From an uncultured bacterium (GTDB lineage Bacteria > Bacillota > Clostridia > Lachnospirales > Lachnospiraceae), in the NCBI GenBank assembly GCA_947574055.1, contig CANPIC010000023.1, positions 1 through 43,693 of the forward strand: a stretch of 43,693 nucleotides of DNA, read 5' to 3'. The notes beneath the pieces were generated by a model, which ran no database searches, had not been told where the DNA came from, and saw only the letters and a list, made by a program, of their open reading frames with translations. Numbering within the stretch: the first letter of the stretch is position 1; each line of letters starts with the position of its first letter. Positions 6,712-14,917 of the stretch are shown here, in pieces. A program made the position numbers and the translations under genes.

Positions 6712-8193
6712 ATGAAAAGACAATGTGGGATGTTATTGCCTGTTTCCAGTCTGCCTTCCAGATATGGTATCGGCGCGTTTTCCAAAGAAGCCTATGAATT
6801 TGTGGATCTGTTGTGCGAGACAGATCAGAAACTGTGGCAGATTCTGCCGCTGGGGCCTACGGGATATGGGGATTCGCCTTATCAGTCTTTCTCCACATTC
6901 GCGGGGAATCCGTATTTTATCGACTTGGAGCGGCTGACAGAGGAAGGGCTTTTGACAGAGGAAGAATGTGAAGCGTATGACTGGGGCAGTGAGACGGATA
7001 CGGTTTCGTATGATAAGATATACCAGGGCCGGTTTACGCTGCTGAAAAAAGCCTATGGACGGTATTCTTTGGCAGGTGATGAAGGATTTCAGGAATTTTA
7101 TGATAAAAATAGTTTCTGGCTGAAAGATTACGCCCTGTACATGGCTATCAAGGATAAAAAAAGCGGCCAGTGCTGGTCAGACTGGGAAGCGGATATCCGG
7201 CTGAGACAAGAAGATGCCATCCGTAAATATGAAGAAATGTTAGAGGATGATATCCGTTTTTATATGTTTGTCCAGTACCTGTTTCGTACCCAGTGGATGG
7301 CACTGAAAAAGTATGCCAATGAAAAAGGAATCCAAATCATCGGGGATATTCCCATCTATGTTTCCTTTGACAGTGTCGATGTCTGGGCGGGACCGGAACT
7401 GTTCCAGCTGGATGGGGATCGGATTCCGCTGGCTGTTGCAGGCTGTCCGCCGGATGCTTTTTCCGCGGATGGGCAATTATGGGGCAATCCTCTTTACGAC
7501 TGGGCATATCATAAAAAGACCGGATATCGCTGGTGGATTGACAGACTGCGGGCGCAGTTCGAGCTGTTTGATATCGTACGCATTGATCACTTCCGGGGAT
7601 TTGACGCCTATTACTCCATTCCCTATGAGGATGAGACTGCTGTAAACGGCCACTGGGAAAAGGGAATCGGGATTGACCTGTTTAAAAGTATCAAAAAAGA
7701 ACTGGGAGAGATGCCGATCATTGCGGAGGATCTGGGTTATGTGACGGATTCCGTGAAAAAGCTGCTGGAAGATACGGGCTATCCGGGTATGAAAGTCCTG
7801 CAGTTTGCCTTTGACTCCAGGGAAGAGGGCTGCTATCTGCCTTATAAGTATCCGCAGAACTGCGCAGTCTACACCGGAACGCATGACAATGATACTGTGG
7901 CAGGCTGGTATGAGAAGCTGCGGAAAGAAGATAAGGAAACAGCGCAGGCATATCTGAACAACTACCACACGCCGCAGGAGGAGATATACTGGGATTATAT
8001 TTGCTGCGCGCTGAGTTCGGTGGCGGATACCTGCATCATTCCGGTGCAGGATTATCTGGGACTTGGCAGCCAGGCGCGTATCAATACACCGTCCGTTCCG
8101 TCAGGCAACTGGAAATGGAGAATGGAAAAGGGTGCTTTTTCCGATGAACTGAAAAAGAAGATAAAGGTTCTGGCCGGGATATACGGAAGATAG
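6712..8193 (+). CDS. malQ: 4-alpha-glucanotransferase (amylomaltase), copy 1
   Basis: This GH77 enzyme transfers alpha-1,4-glucan segments between maltodextrins, releasing glucose and making longer chains that phosphorylase can attack; it acts in the cytoplasm. With the start at 6712 the protein has 493 residues, close to the short Thermus-type amylomaltase. The nucleophile Asp292 lies in RIDHFRGFD, the acid/base Glu339 in IAEDLG, and His391-Asp392 in THDNDT. The segment LPLGPTGYGDSPYQSFSTFA is also diagnostic. I chose the ATG at 6712 because MKRQCGMLLPVSSLPS matches the usual N-terminus and GACAGGG precedes it; an upstream GTG at 6679 falls inside a hairpin. A closely related second copy lies at 9466. 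Confidence 0.93.
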   Translation: MKRQCGMLLPVSSLPSRYGIGAFSKEAYEFVDLLCETDQKLWQILPLGPTGYGDSPYQSFSTFAGNPYFIDLERLTEEGLLTEEECEAYDWGSETDTVSYDKIYQGRFTLLKKAYGRYSLAGDEGFQEFYDKNSFWLKDYALYMAIKDKKSGQCWSDWEADIRLRQEDAIRKYEEMLEDDIRFYMFVQYLFRTQWMALKKYANEKGIQIIGDIPIYVSFDSVDVWAGPELFQLDGDRIPLAVAGCPPDAFSADGQLWGNPLYDWAYHKKTGYRWWIDRLRAQFELFDIVRIDHFRGFDAYYSIPYEDETAVNGHWEKGIGIDLFKSIKKELGEMPIIAEDLGYVTDSVKKLLEDTGYPGMKVLQFAFDSREEGCYLPYKYPQNCAVYTGTHDNDTVAGWYEKLRKEDKETAQAYLNNYHTPQEEIYWDYICCALSSVADTCIIPVQDYLGLGSQARINTPSVPSGNWKWRMEKGAFSDELKKKIKVLAGIYGR

Positions 8194-8218
8194 ACGGGCC
8201 GCAGTAGCAGCGGACTTG

Positions 8219-8246
8219 TTGACTTTTGTACAAAAAAGTTTATAAT
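8219..8246 (+). promoter_or_regulatory. Promoter of the LacI-family regulator gene
   Basis: TTGACT (8219-8224), 16-bp spacer, TATAAT (8241-8246). The spacer contains a perfect 12-bp palindrome TTTTGTACAAAA (8224-8235), a possible regulator site, although it does not resemble the AACGTT operators. Confidence 0.75.
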
Positions 8247-8274
8247 GTAGAAAAATGGTATATTTCGTGTCAGT

Positions 8275-8304
8275 GCAGTATGGTCTGTATAGGTACCATG
8301 CTGC
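8275..8304 (+). other. Leader hairpin before the regulator gene
   Basis: GCAGTATGGT (8275-8284) pairs with ACCATGCTGC (8295-8304), nine of ten Watson-Crick plus one G-T. It lies in the untranslated leader between the promoter and the ATG at 8374. Function unknown. Confidence 0.4.
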
Positions 8305-8373
8305 CTGTAAGAACCGGGCCGTTTGGGTTCGCCGGAAGTTCTATAAATCAGTATTTGGGAAAGGCATCAGAAC

Positions 8374-9411
8374 ATGGATAGCGTAACGATCAAAGATATA
8401 GCAAAGAAATGCGGGGTCAGTGTCAGCACCGTATCAAGAGCCATCAATGATTATCCTGGGATCAGTCAGAGCACAAAGACGATGATTATGGAGGCTGTTC
8501 GTGAAAACCAGTTTATACCAAATAACAGTGCAAGAAATCTGAAAAGGCTGGAGAGCAATTCCATTGTAGTCCTCGTCAAGGGGATCAACAATCCGTTCTT
8601 CCAGCCTATGATCAGTATATTGGAAAAGGTTATCCATAAACATAAATATGCATTTATCCTGCAAAGTGTCAATGCCAACGAGGACGAGATCGAGGTGGCG
8701 CTGGAAACCATACTGGAGAAAAAGCCCAAGGGAATCATATTTCTGGGAGGATATTTCTACCATGCGGAGGAAAAGATCAGACAGTTGAATATACCTTGTG
8801 TCATCGGCGCTGTGGGTGGTATGGATCAGAAGAACAGCGCCGTTTTTTCGTCTGTCCATGTGGATGATGTAAAGGAGAGTTACAGGATCGTAGATTATCT
8901 GTGCAGGGCAGGGCATAAACGGATCGCGATATTGGCTGCCGCCAGGGAAGACAGGAGCATTGGCGCCCTGCGGCTGAAAGGATATCTTCAGGCACTTGCG
9001 CAACATGGGCTGCCTGTTTTGGAAGAACTGATCTTTTATGCCGATCCGGATGTGGATGCCTATTCCATAGAACGGGGCTATCAGGGGATGAAAGAGGTAC
9101 TAGAGAGCGGAACGGCCTGCACAGCCATTTACGGTATTTCGGATATGGCAGCCATAGGAATATGCAGGGCGCTGAAGGAGGCCGGAAAAGAGATTCCTGC
9201 CGATTATTCTGTAGCAGGATTTGACGGACTGGAGATTGCTTCCTATTACATTCCCACGATCACCACGATCAGACAGCCGGTGGAAGAGATGGGCAGAGAT
9301 GTGGCGGATATTCTGTTTGATACGATAGAAAACGAGGGGCCGGTTCAGCACCGGATTTTTGAGGGGGAACTGCTGATCAGAGAATCTTCGGGCAGTCCCG
9401 GAGCAGTCTGA
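8374..9411 (+). CDS. LacI/GalR-family transcriptional regulator
   Basis: This is a DNA-binding repressor of the LacI family, 345 residues. The N-terminal helix-turn-helix (TIKDIAKKCGVSVSTVSRAI, from residue 5) is followed by the hinge and a periplasmic-binding-protein-like effector domain from about residue 60 (SIVVLVKGINNPFFQPMI). The C-terminal segment DYSVAGFDGLEIASYYIPTI is family-typical. It has its own TTGACT/TATAAT promoter and sits between two malQ genes, so it is very probably the local maltodextrin regulator (MalR-like). The array of CpG-centred palindromes at 2875-2922 before malE is its most likely target. The effector is unknown; maltose or a maltodextrin is the natural guess. 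The second malQ follows after 54 bp and may be co-transcribed. Confidence 0.88.
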   Translation: MDSVTIKDIAKKCGVSVSTVSRAINDYPGISQSTKTMIMEAVRENQFIPNNSARNLKRLESNSIVVLVKGINNPFFQPMISILEKVIHKHKYAFILQSVNANEDEIEVALETILEKKPKGIIFLGGYFYHAEEKIRQLNIPCVIGAVGGMDQKNSAVFSSVHVDDVKESYRIVDYLCRAGHKRIAILAAAREDRSIGALRLKGYLQALAQHGLPVLEELIFYADPDVDAYSIERGYQGMKEVLESGTACTAIYGISDMAAIGICRALKEAGKEIPADYSVAGFDGLEIASYYIPTITTIRQPVEEMGRDVADILFDTIENEGPVQHRIFEGELLIRESSGSPGAV

Positions 9412-9465
9412 CCCGCCGTGCAGGATGTCACGGAGCCTGGGACAGTAAAAGGAGGGCAAAATCAT

Positions 9466-10941
9466 ATGAGACAGAGCGGTATATTAATGGCAGTCTCCAG
9501 TATTCCGTCCAGATATGGCATCGGTTCATTTTCCAGAGAAGCCTATGATTTTGTGGATTTTCTGGAAGCTGCAGGACAGAAACTGTGGCAGATTCTGCCG
9601 CTGGGGCCTACAGGCTATGGGGATTCTCCCTATCAGTCTTTTTCCACGTTTGCGGGGAATCCCTATTTTATTGACCCGGAAACGCTGGTAGAGGAAGGGT
9701 ATCTGCGGCGGGAAGACTGTGAGGCGTGTGACTTTGGCAGCGACGAAGAACGTGTGGATTACGGGAAACTTTATGGTTCACGTTTTGCTCTGCTGCGGAA
9801 AGCCTATGAAAACAGTCATATCGGGGATGATAAAAAGTTTGCGTCTTTCTGCCGGGAGAACGGATACTGGCTGGATGATTATGCTCTTTATATGGCAATC
9901 AAAAATTCGTATCATGGCAGCAGCTGGGGCCAGTGGGACGAGAAAATCAGAACACGCGATCCACAGGAACTGGAACGCAGCCGGGAACGCTGCAAGGATG
10001 AAATACAGTTTTATCAGTTTATCCAATATCTTTTTGTCAAACAGTGGCAGGCTCTGAAAGAATATGCCAACGGAAAGGGGATCCGCATCATCGGGGATAT
10101 TCCCATCTATGTGGCGCTGGACAGCGCGGACACCTGGTCGCATCCCGAATTGTTTTGCCTGGATGAAAATGGTGTGCCGACAGCGGTGGCAGGGTGCCCG
10201 CCGGATGCGTTTTCCGCTACAGGCCAGCTCTGGGGTAATCCACTGTATCGCTGGGAGTATCATAAGCAGACCGGTTATCGCTGGTGGCTGCGCCGCCTGG
10301 GATATTGCTATCTGCTGTATGATATTGTGCGTATTGATCATTTCAGGGGTTTCGATGAATATTATGCCATTCCCTTCGGGGACAAAACAGCGGAAAACGG
10401 CCGCTGGGAACCGGGGCCGGGGTATGAGATCTTTCAGACATTCCGTTCGGAGCTTGGCCGGATCAAGGTGATCGCAGAGGATTTGGGTTTTCTGACGCCT
10501 TCCGTGCTCAGGCTTGTGAAAAAAACGGGCTATCCCGGGATGAAGGTATTACAGTTTGCCTTTGAGTCCGGGCCGGAGAATGTCTATCTGCCTCATCACT
10601 ATACGTCCAACTGTGTGGTCTATACAGGGACACATGACAATGATACGACACTGAGCTGGTATGAATCGCTGAAGCCGCAGGATAAGAGTTTTGTGCGGCG
10701 CTATCTGCATAGCAGAGGCGGCGGGGATGTGGGCCGGGATATGATCCGGGCCGCCTTGTCCAGTGTGGCCGATATGGCGGTGATACCCATGCAGGATTAC
10801 CTGCAGCTGGGCGGCGGGGCAAGGATGAACCTGCCTTCTACCCTGGGGGAGAACTGGAAATGGCGGATGAAAAAAGGTGCCTGTACAGAAGAACTGGCGC
10901 AGGAAATCAGAGAACTTGTACAGGTATATGGAAGGGCCTGA
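9466..10941 (+). CDS. malQ: 4-alpha-glucanotransferase (amylomaltase), copy 2
   Basis: This second GH77 glucanotransferase, 491 residues, aligns along its whole length with the product at 6712. They share QKLWQILPLGPTGYGDSPYQ, GDIPIYV, the nucleophile Asp291 in RIDHFRGFD, Glu338 in IAEDLG and His390-Asp391 in THDNDT, so both copies look active. The ATG at 9466 follows AAAAGGAGGG; an upstream in-frame start has no such site. The two copies flank the LacI regulator and are in the same direction, which suggests a tandem duplication split by the regulator, or separate acquisition. Different chain-length preferences are possible but cannot be inferred. The lipoprotein gene at 10971 follows after 29 bp. 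Confidence 0.92.
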   Translation: MRQSGILMAVSSIPSRYGIGSFSREAYDFVDFLEAAGQKLWQILPLGPTGYGDSPYQSFSTFAGNPYFIDPETLVEEGYLRREDCEACDFGSDEERVDYGKLYGSRFALLRKAYENSHIGDDKKFASFCRENGYWLDDYALYMAIKNSYHGSSWGQWDEKIRTRDPQELERSRERCKDEIQFYQFIQYLFVKQWQALKEYANGKGIRIIGDIPIYVALDSADTWSHPELFCLDENGVPTAVAGCPPDAFSATGQLWGNPLYRWEYHKQTGYRWWLRRLGYCYLLYDIVRIDHFRGFDEYYAIPFGDKTAENGRWEPGPGYEIFQTFRSELGRIKVIAEDLGFLTPSVLRLVKKTGYPGMKVLQFAFESGPENVYLPHHYTSNCVVYTGTHDNDTTLSWYESLKPQDKSFVRRYLHSRGGGDVGRDMIRAALSSVADMAVIPMQDYLQLGGGARMNLPSTLGENWKWRMKKGACTEELAQEIRELVQVYGRA

Positions 10942-10970
10942 CAATGGTATAACAAAGGGGGAACGAGACG

Positions 10971-12419
10971 ATGAAAAACAAAAATTTGAGGAAACTGTGT
11001 GTGGCACTGGCTGCCTGCCTGACGATGCTGACCGTATCATGCGGTGTACCGGGTATTGGCAAGTCTGAGGATGAAGCAGGCGGGGGAGAGCCAAAGCAGA
11101 GTTTTGCGCAGGCGCATGATGCGTTTCAGACTACGCTGACCCGCCAGGACAGTGATGATGATCCGATTCCGCAGCCGCCGGAGGAAGTTTTTGACCTAGT
11201 GGAGTATCCGTCCAAAGTCGGTGATCTGGCGGCCTATGTGTCATGTGATCCGGGAGACGGACAGAAACATCCCATGATCATCTGGGTCGTGGGCGGCTGG
11301 GGAAACGGAATCAGTGATTTCCCGTGGACCTATCCGGAGTGGGAAAATGATCAGACAGGTTCGGCATTCTGGCGTTCGGGTGTGCTGACCATGTACCCTT
11401 CTTTCCGGGGCGGCAATGGCAATCCGGGCAATTATGAAGCACTGTTCGGGGAAGTGGATGATATCATTTCCGCGTATGAATATGCGGCTTCCCTGCCTTA
11501 CGTAGATCCGGAGCGGATTTATCTGGGCGGTCACAGCACCGGCGGGACGCGGGCGCTGCTGGCATCGGAGTACAGCGACAAATTCAGGGCGGTATTTTGT
11601 TTTGGTGCAGTGGATGATATCAGATATCATAACACCAGTCAGTTTACCTTTGATACGAACAAGGAAGAGGAATATGAGATGCGTTCACCGATCCACTGGC
11701 TGGATGATATCAAAAAGCCTACCTTCCTGATCGAAGGCAGCCAGGGGAATGGCACAAACCTCAAACGTATGCAGGAAGCGACGGACAATGAGATGGTACA
11801 TTGCTATATTCTGGAAGGTGCCGATCATTTTGCGCCGCTGGGACCGATCACCCCGTTGCTGGCAGAAAAGATCCTGGCTGATACCGGCGCGGAGTCTTCT
11901 ATTACCATTACCCAGGAGGAACTGGAAGCCGCCATGGCGGGAGAACCGGAAGTGCCGCTGCCTGTCATGACATGGTGCAGTGAGGAGACTTCGGGGGTAA
12001 GTTTCTCGTATCCTTACCTTTGGGAAATGGAAGAGATCACAGATGTGGATAATTACGAGGTGGTCTTTTATTCCCCGTATGAAGAATACAATGTCTGGGA
12101 TATGGCGAATATGTATTTTGATCTGTACGGCGAATATGAAGGTGGTGATTTGCTGAAGGATATGACGCAGAGTCTGGAAATGGACGGACTGAAGGTAGAG
12201 CAGACACAGATTGCGGGCTGTAATGCGATTGATGCCCGGGGACAACAGTTGGATTCAACCGGTGCCATGTTTACCAACCGGTATGTGTTGTTAGAGATTG
12301 AAGGCGGGTATGTGAGTTTTGATTTCTTTATTCATACAGACTTTGGCAGTGATGCAGACGAACTGTTCCAGACGATCGTGGACAGTATCACATTTGAGCA
12401 GACAGCATCCGAAGAATGA
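10971..12419 (+). CDS. Lipoprotein with alpha/beta-hydrolase domain and extra C-terminal domain
   Basis: This is a predicted cell-surface hydrolase of 482 residues. The N-terminus is a lipoprotein signal (hydrophobic LCVALAACLTMLTVSC, lipid Cys near residue 24). A serine-hydrolase domain of the prolyl-oligopeptidase/dienelactone-hydrolase type spans about 70-310, with an oxyanion-side VVGGWGNG, nucleophile elbow GGHSTGG (Ser189) and a His in GADHFAPL (His286). The acid residue is not obvious: the usual Asp position reads IEGSQGNG. Residues from about 330 to the end form a separate beta-rich domain that I do not recognise. It has a good GGGGGAACG ribosome-binding site and follows malQ2 by 29 bp, ending at a strong hairpin, so it belongs to the maltodextrin locus. 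Substrate unknown; an ester or peptide bond is possible. Confidence 0.75.
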   Translation: MKNKNLRKLCVALAACLTMLTVSCGVPGIGKSEDEAGGGEPKQSFAQAHDAFQTTLTRQDSDDDPIPQPPEEVFDLVEYPSKVGDLAAYVSCDPGDGQKHPMIIWVVGGWGNGISDFPWTYPEWENDQTGSAFWRSGVLTMYPSFRGGNGNPGNYEALFGEVDDIISAYEYAASLPYVDPERIYLGGHSTGGTRALLASEYSDKFRAVFCFGAVDDIRYHNTSQFTFDTNKEEEYEMRSPIHWLDDIKKPTFLIEGSQGNGTNLKRMQEATDNEMVHCYILEGADHFAPLGPITPLLAEKILADTGAESSITITQEELEAAMAGEPEVPLPVMTWCSEETSGVSFSYPYLWEMEEITDVDNYEVVFYSPYEEYNVWDMANMYFDLYGEYEGGDLLKDMTQSLEMDGLKVEQTQIAGCNAIDARGQQLDSTGAMFTNRYVLLEIEGGYVSFDFFIHTDFGSDADELFQTIVDSITFEQTASEE

Positions 12420-12434
12420 GCGGATGATAACAAG

Positions 12435-12474
12435 GATAAGGCAGCCGGTTTTGTCAGAGACCGGCTGCCTTATC
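12435..12474. terminator. Hairpin between convergent genes, probable bidirectional terminator
   Basis: A perfect 14-bp stem GATAAGGCAGCCGG (12435-12448) / CCGGCTGCCTTATC (12461-12474) lies 15 bp after the lipoprotein stop and before the convergent gene ending at 12551. The T tract is poor, so termination may be partial. Confidence 0.6.
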
Positions 12475-12550
12475 TTATCGGGGCAGGCTGTTATCCGCTG
12501 GCAGGCAGGAGAACGGTCAGCGCGGAGCACGTGAGAAGTCATCCGGATGG

Positions 12551-13012
12551 TCAGGAAATCTCCGCTTTGCATACCTGCTTTGACAGACTGGAATTGTGGT
12601 AGGCGGGATCGTAGGTCACATCTTGCAAAAACCATGCCGGAGGCGAGAACGCCGCTGCCTCTTTTTCGGTTTCAAATTCCACTTCCGCGATGACAAGCGG
12701 CGCAAAAGGAGGATCAAAAATATCCAGTTCGATGGTATGCTGCCCATAGGGGATCAGATAACGTGTCTTGGATATGACATTGCCGTCACATTTTGGCAGG
12801 AGACGGGCATAACTTTTCTCGTCCAATGGGAGATTGTATTCTTCTCTTGCCAGCATGCCGCTGCCCTTATAGGTCAGATAATAGACGTCATCCTCCCGGC
12901 GGATACGGATGACAGGGGCTGTATTCAGATAGGCCTGTTCCAGATGCTTATGCGGGTGGGTGGTAAGATCTGCGGGGAGTTCCCTGACTGTAAATTTGCG
13001 TTCGATCTCCAT
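12551..13012 (-). CDS. CYTH-domain protein (triphosphate tunnel metalloenzyme)
   Basis: The 153-residue product starts MEIERKFTV, the ExExK signature of the CYTH superfamily, whose members bind triphosphate groups with divalent metal and include inorganic triphosphatases, thiamine triphosphatase and class IV adenylate cyclases. Further charged strands follow as expected (IRIRREDDVYYLTYKG, TRYLIPYG, IELDIF, IAEVEFETE). I set the start at 13012 because AAAGGAGACGG precedes it and the family motif begins there; the longer open frame upstream overlaps the neighbouring gene. A small single-domain protein like this is most often a triphosphatase. It lies 16 bp downstream of an unknown gene in the same direction, so the two are probably co-transcribed. 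Confidence 0.85.
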   Translation of the reverse strand: MEIERKFTVRELPADLTTHPHKHLEQAYLNTAPVIRIRREDDVYYLTYKGSGMLAREEYNLPLDEKSYARLLPKCDGNVISKTRYLIPYGQHTIELDIFDPPFAPLVIAEVEFETEKEAAAFSPPAWFLQDVTYDPAYHNSSLSKQVCKAEIS

Positions 13013-13028
13013 AATGGACCGTCTCCTT

Positions 13029-13412
13029 TTACTTGTAAAATTCCACCGGTGTGTAATCCTCCAGGCCTGTGACCTGGGTGGTTTCGTAAAATTTCCGGAA
13101 AATATCCATACATTCCCGCTGCGGACATATTTTTTCCACGAGTCTTGTCTGATCGTTTTCTTCGATGCCAAGCTGCACGATAGTCTGGTCATCCTGCAAA
13201 ACCGCCTGCACAAAGCGGACATGCTCTTTGATATCTTCAATCGTAAGTGTCACAAACTCGTCAGGATCATCAAACATTTCCCAGAGACAGTCTTCCACAA
13301 ACTCCCAGCAAGTGGCCGGCTTGTCTATTGTCTGCATGCGTACATGACGCGGACTCTGGCAGGCGGTTTTCGCAAAGCGGATATCGGTGGTGGTTTCTTT
13401 GTTGTGATTCAT
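13029..13412 (-). CDS. Conserved-looking hypothetical protein
   Basis: A 127-residue soluble acidic protein that I do not recognise. It has no signal peptide or membrane helix. The middle is rich in Trp, Phe, Asp and Glu (ATCWEFVEDCLWEMFDDPDE), followed by a likely alpha/beta segment. It has a well-formed minus-strand promoter at 13441-13468 and runs directly into the CYTH-domain gene, which supports it being real. Its ribosome-binding site is weak (AGGA about 14 nt from the ATG). A functional link with triphosphate metabolism is only suggested by the shared transcript. Confidence 0.7.
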   Translation of the reverse strand: MNHNKETTTDIRFAKTACQSPRHVRMQTIDKPATCWEFVEDCLWEMFDDPDEFVTLTIEDIKEHVRFVQAVLQDDQTIVQLGIEENDQTRLVEKICPQRECMDIFRKFYETTQVTGLEDYTPVEFYK

Positions 13413-13440
13413 AGGGCGGGGTTCTTTTCCTGTTTTTTCT

Positions 13441-13468
13441 ATTATAGCCTATTTTGGAAAAAGGTAAA
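13441..13468 (-). promoter_or_regulatory. Promoter of the unknown-CYTH gene pair
   Basis: Read on the minus strand: TTTACC (13468-13463), 16-bp spacer, TATAAT (13446-13441), 28 bp before the ATG at 13412. It lies back to back with a plus-strand promoter. Confidence 0.65.
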
Positions 13469-13475
13469 TAAATTC

Positions 13476-13504
13476 TTTCAAAATTTGCACAGATACAGTA
13501 CAAT
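13476..13504 (+). promoter_or_regulatory. Promoter of the DJ-1 family gene
   Basis: TTTCAA (13476-13481), 17-bp spacer, TACAAT (13499-13504), 64 bp before the ATG at 13569. Divergent from the promoter at 13441-13468. Confidence 0.5.
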
Positions 13505-13568
13505 AGGTAAGAATGTGTTGTCTGCAATACAGAAACAGCAGGATAAGAGAAGAAAGGTGGTTTTGGGA

Positions 13569-14120
13569 ATGAGCAGGGTGTGCATTTTTCTGGCGGATGG
13601 ATTTGAAGAGATAGAGGCGCTGACAGTGGTGGATTTGCTGCGGCGCAGAGATATCGGGATCAGCATGGTATCGGTGAGCGGGGATAAGGCTGTGACTGGC
13701 TCCCATGGTATTGCGGTGAAGGCAGATGCGTTGTTTGCAGAGATGGATTTTTCCGGGACGGATATGATCGTTTTGCCGGGCGGTATGCCGGGGACGAAGA
13801 ATCTGGAGGCATATGAGCCTTTGATGGAACTGGTGGATGCGTTTTATAAAGAGGACAGATATGTGGCGGCTATTTGCGCGGCGCCCCGTATTTTGGGACA
13901 ACGGGGAATTCTGAAAGGGAGAAAGGCGTGCTCTTACCCTGATGCCGAAGGGGACCTTGACGGGGCGGTTGTATCACACAGCAGTGTGGAGACAGACGGA
14001 AAAGTCATCACATCCAGGGGAATGGGATGTGCGATTGCCTTCGGGCTGGCTATTGTGGAAGCATTGCAGGGGAAAGAAGCAGCGGACATATTGGCGGAGA
14101 AGATTATATATGCCAGGTAG
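13569..14120 (+). CDS. DJ-1/PfpI family protein (YajL/ThiJ-like)
   Basis: A 183-residue cytoplasmic protein of the DJ-1 superfamily, whose members act in oxidative stress, protein deglycation or as small hydrolases. The N-terminal FLADGFEEIEAL carries the conserved Glu (about residue 16), and the nucleophile elbow AAICAAPRIL carries the reactive Cys (about 103). PGGMPG and SHSSVETDGKVITSRG complete the fold, and length is normal. The start at 13569 follows AAAGGTGG; the open frame extends far upstream but that part is antisense to the CYTH pair. Its last eleven bases overlap the start of the DUF1287 gene. The precise activity cannot be decided from sequence. Confidence 0.88.
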   Translation: MSRVCIFLADGFEEIEALTVVDLLRRRDIGISMVSVSGDKAVTGSHGIAVKADALFAEMDFSGTDMIVLPGGMPGTKNLEAYEPLMELVDAFYKEDRYVAAICAAPRILGQRGILKGRKACSYPDAEGDLDGAVVSHSSVETDGKVITSRGMGCAIAFGLAIVEALQGKEAADILAEKIIYAR

Positions 14121-14826
14121 GAAACCTGTTTTTGGGCCAGAGGGGCACGGATGGGAGCGGGCGTGGAAAAAAGGCCGTTTTCGGATCCTGGTGTGTCTGT
14201 TTGTGGCGGCAGTGTTTCTGGCGGTTATCCTATCTTTGGCTTATAGATGGAATGTGATTCCGCACAGGGTCTATGACAGTTCTGTTTTTGGTATTGAGAC
14301 GTTTCGCAGCAGTCAGGATCAGGACGGGGACGGGATCGACGATCAGACAGATATTCTGGAAGGCGCCCGGGCTTATACGGATACAAAGCCCCAATATAAG
14401 AGCAGGTATTATGAAGGCGGTTACCCGGATGATGGGTGTGGTGTCTGTACGGATGTAGTGGCATTTGCACTGCGGGCTGCGGGTTATGACCTGATGGAAC
14501 TGGTGGATGCAGATATCAGGCTCTGTCCGCAGGCATATGAGATAGAGGAGCCGGATGCCAACATTGATTTCCGGCGTGTGCGTAATTTGCAGATTTATCT
14601 GCAGCGAAATGCGGTTTCCCTGACGACGGATCCGGCCGATATCAGCCAGTGGCAGGGCGGTGATATTGTAGTATTCAGGCGGCATATCGGTATTGTGGCT
14701 GATCAGCGAAATAAAAAAGGAATCCCGTTTGTCATTCATCACGCCAATCCGTTCCAGCCCGGGTATGAAGAAGATATTCTGGAAGTCTGGGGTGAGATCG
14801 TGGGGCATTATCGGATGAGTGAATAG
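14110..14826 (+). CDS. DUF1287 family protein, membrane-anchored
   Basis: A 238-residue protein with one N-terminal membrane helix (about residues 25-46, ILVCLFVAAVFLAVILSLAY) and an extracytoplasmic DUF1287 domain. Visible family marks are QTDILEGARAYTDTKPQY, a Cys in GVCTDVVAFALRAAGYDL, NIDFRRVRNLQIYLQR and RRHIGIVAD. A conserved Cys followed by a His in this order resembles the NlpC/P60-like papain fold, so amidase or peptidase activity on the envelope is plausible but unproven. A calcium-loop-like DQDGDGIDD stretch lies at the start of the domain. The ATG overlaps the end of the DJ-1 gene by 11 bases, which implies translational coupling. Confidence 0.8.
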   Translation: MPGRKPVFGPEGHGWERAWKKGRFRILVCLFVAAVFLAVILSLAYRWNVIPHRVYDSSVFGIETFRSSQDQDGDGIDDQTDILEGARAYTDTKPQYKSRYYEGGYPDDGCGVCTDVVAFALRAAGYDLMELVDADIRLCPQAYEIEEPDANIDFRRVRNLQIYLQRNAVSLTTDPADISQWQGGDIVVFRRHIGIVADQRNKKGIPFVIHHANPFQPGYEEDILEVWGEIVGHYRMSE

Positions 14827-14917
14827 CGGTTACGGGTCAGACAGCGTGTAAAAGCAAGACGCAGATATGTCTGAAGTATTGCGAACAAATCAGATGATTG
14901 GAAGAGAGGATATGGTG

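Noticed and set aside
13013-13240. N-terminal extension of the CYTH protein
   Set aside because: It overlaps the neighbouring gene out of frame, while MEIERKF with a good ribosome-binding site starts at 13012.
12960-13568. N-terminal extension of the DJ-1 gene (386-residue frame)
   Set aside because: The extension is antisense to the CYTH and unknown genes; a ribosome-binding site and the family N-terminus are at 13569.
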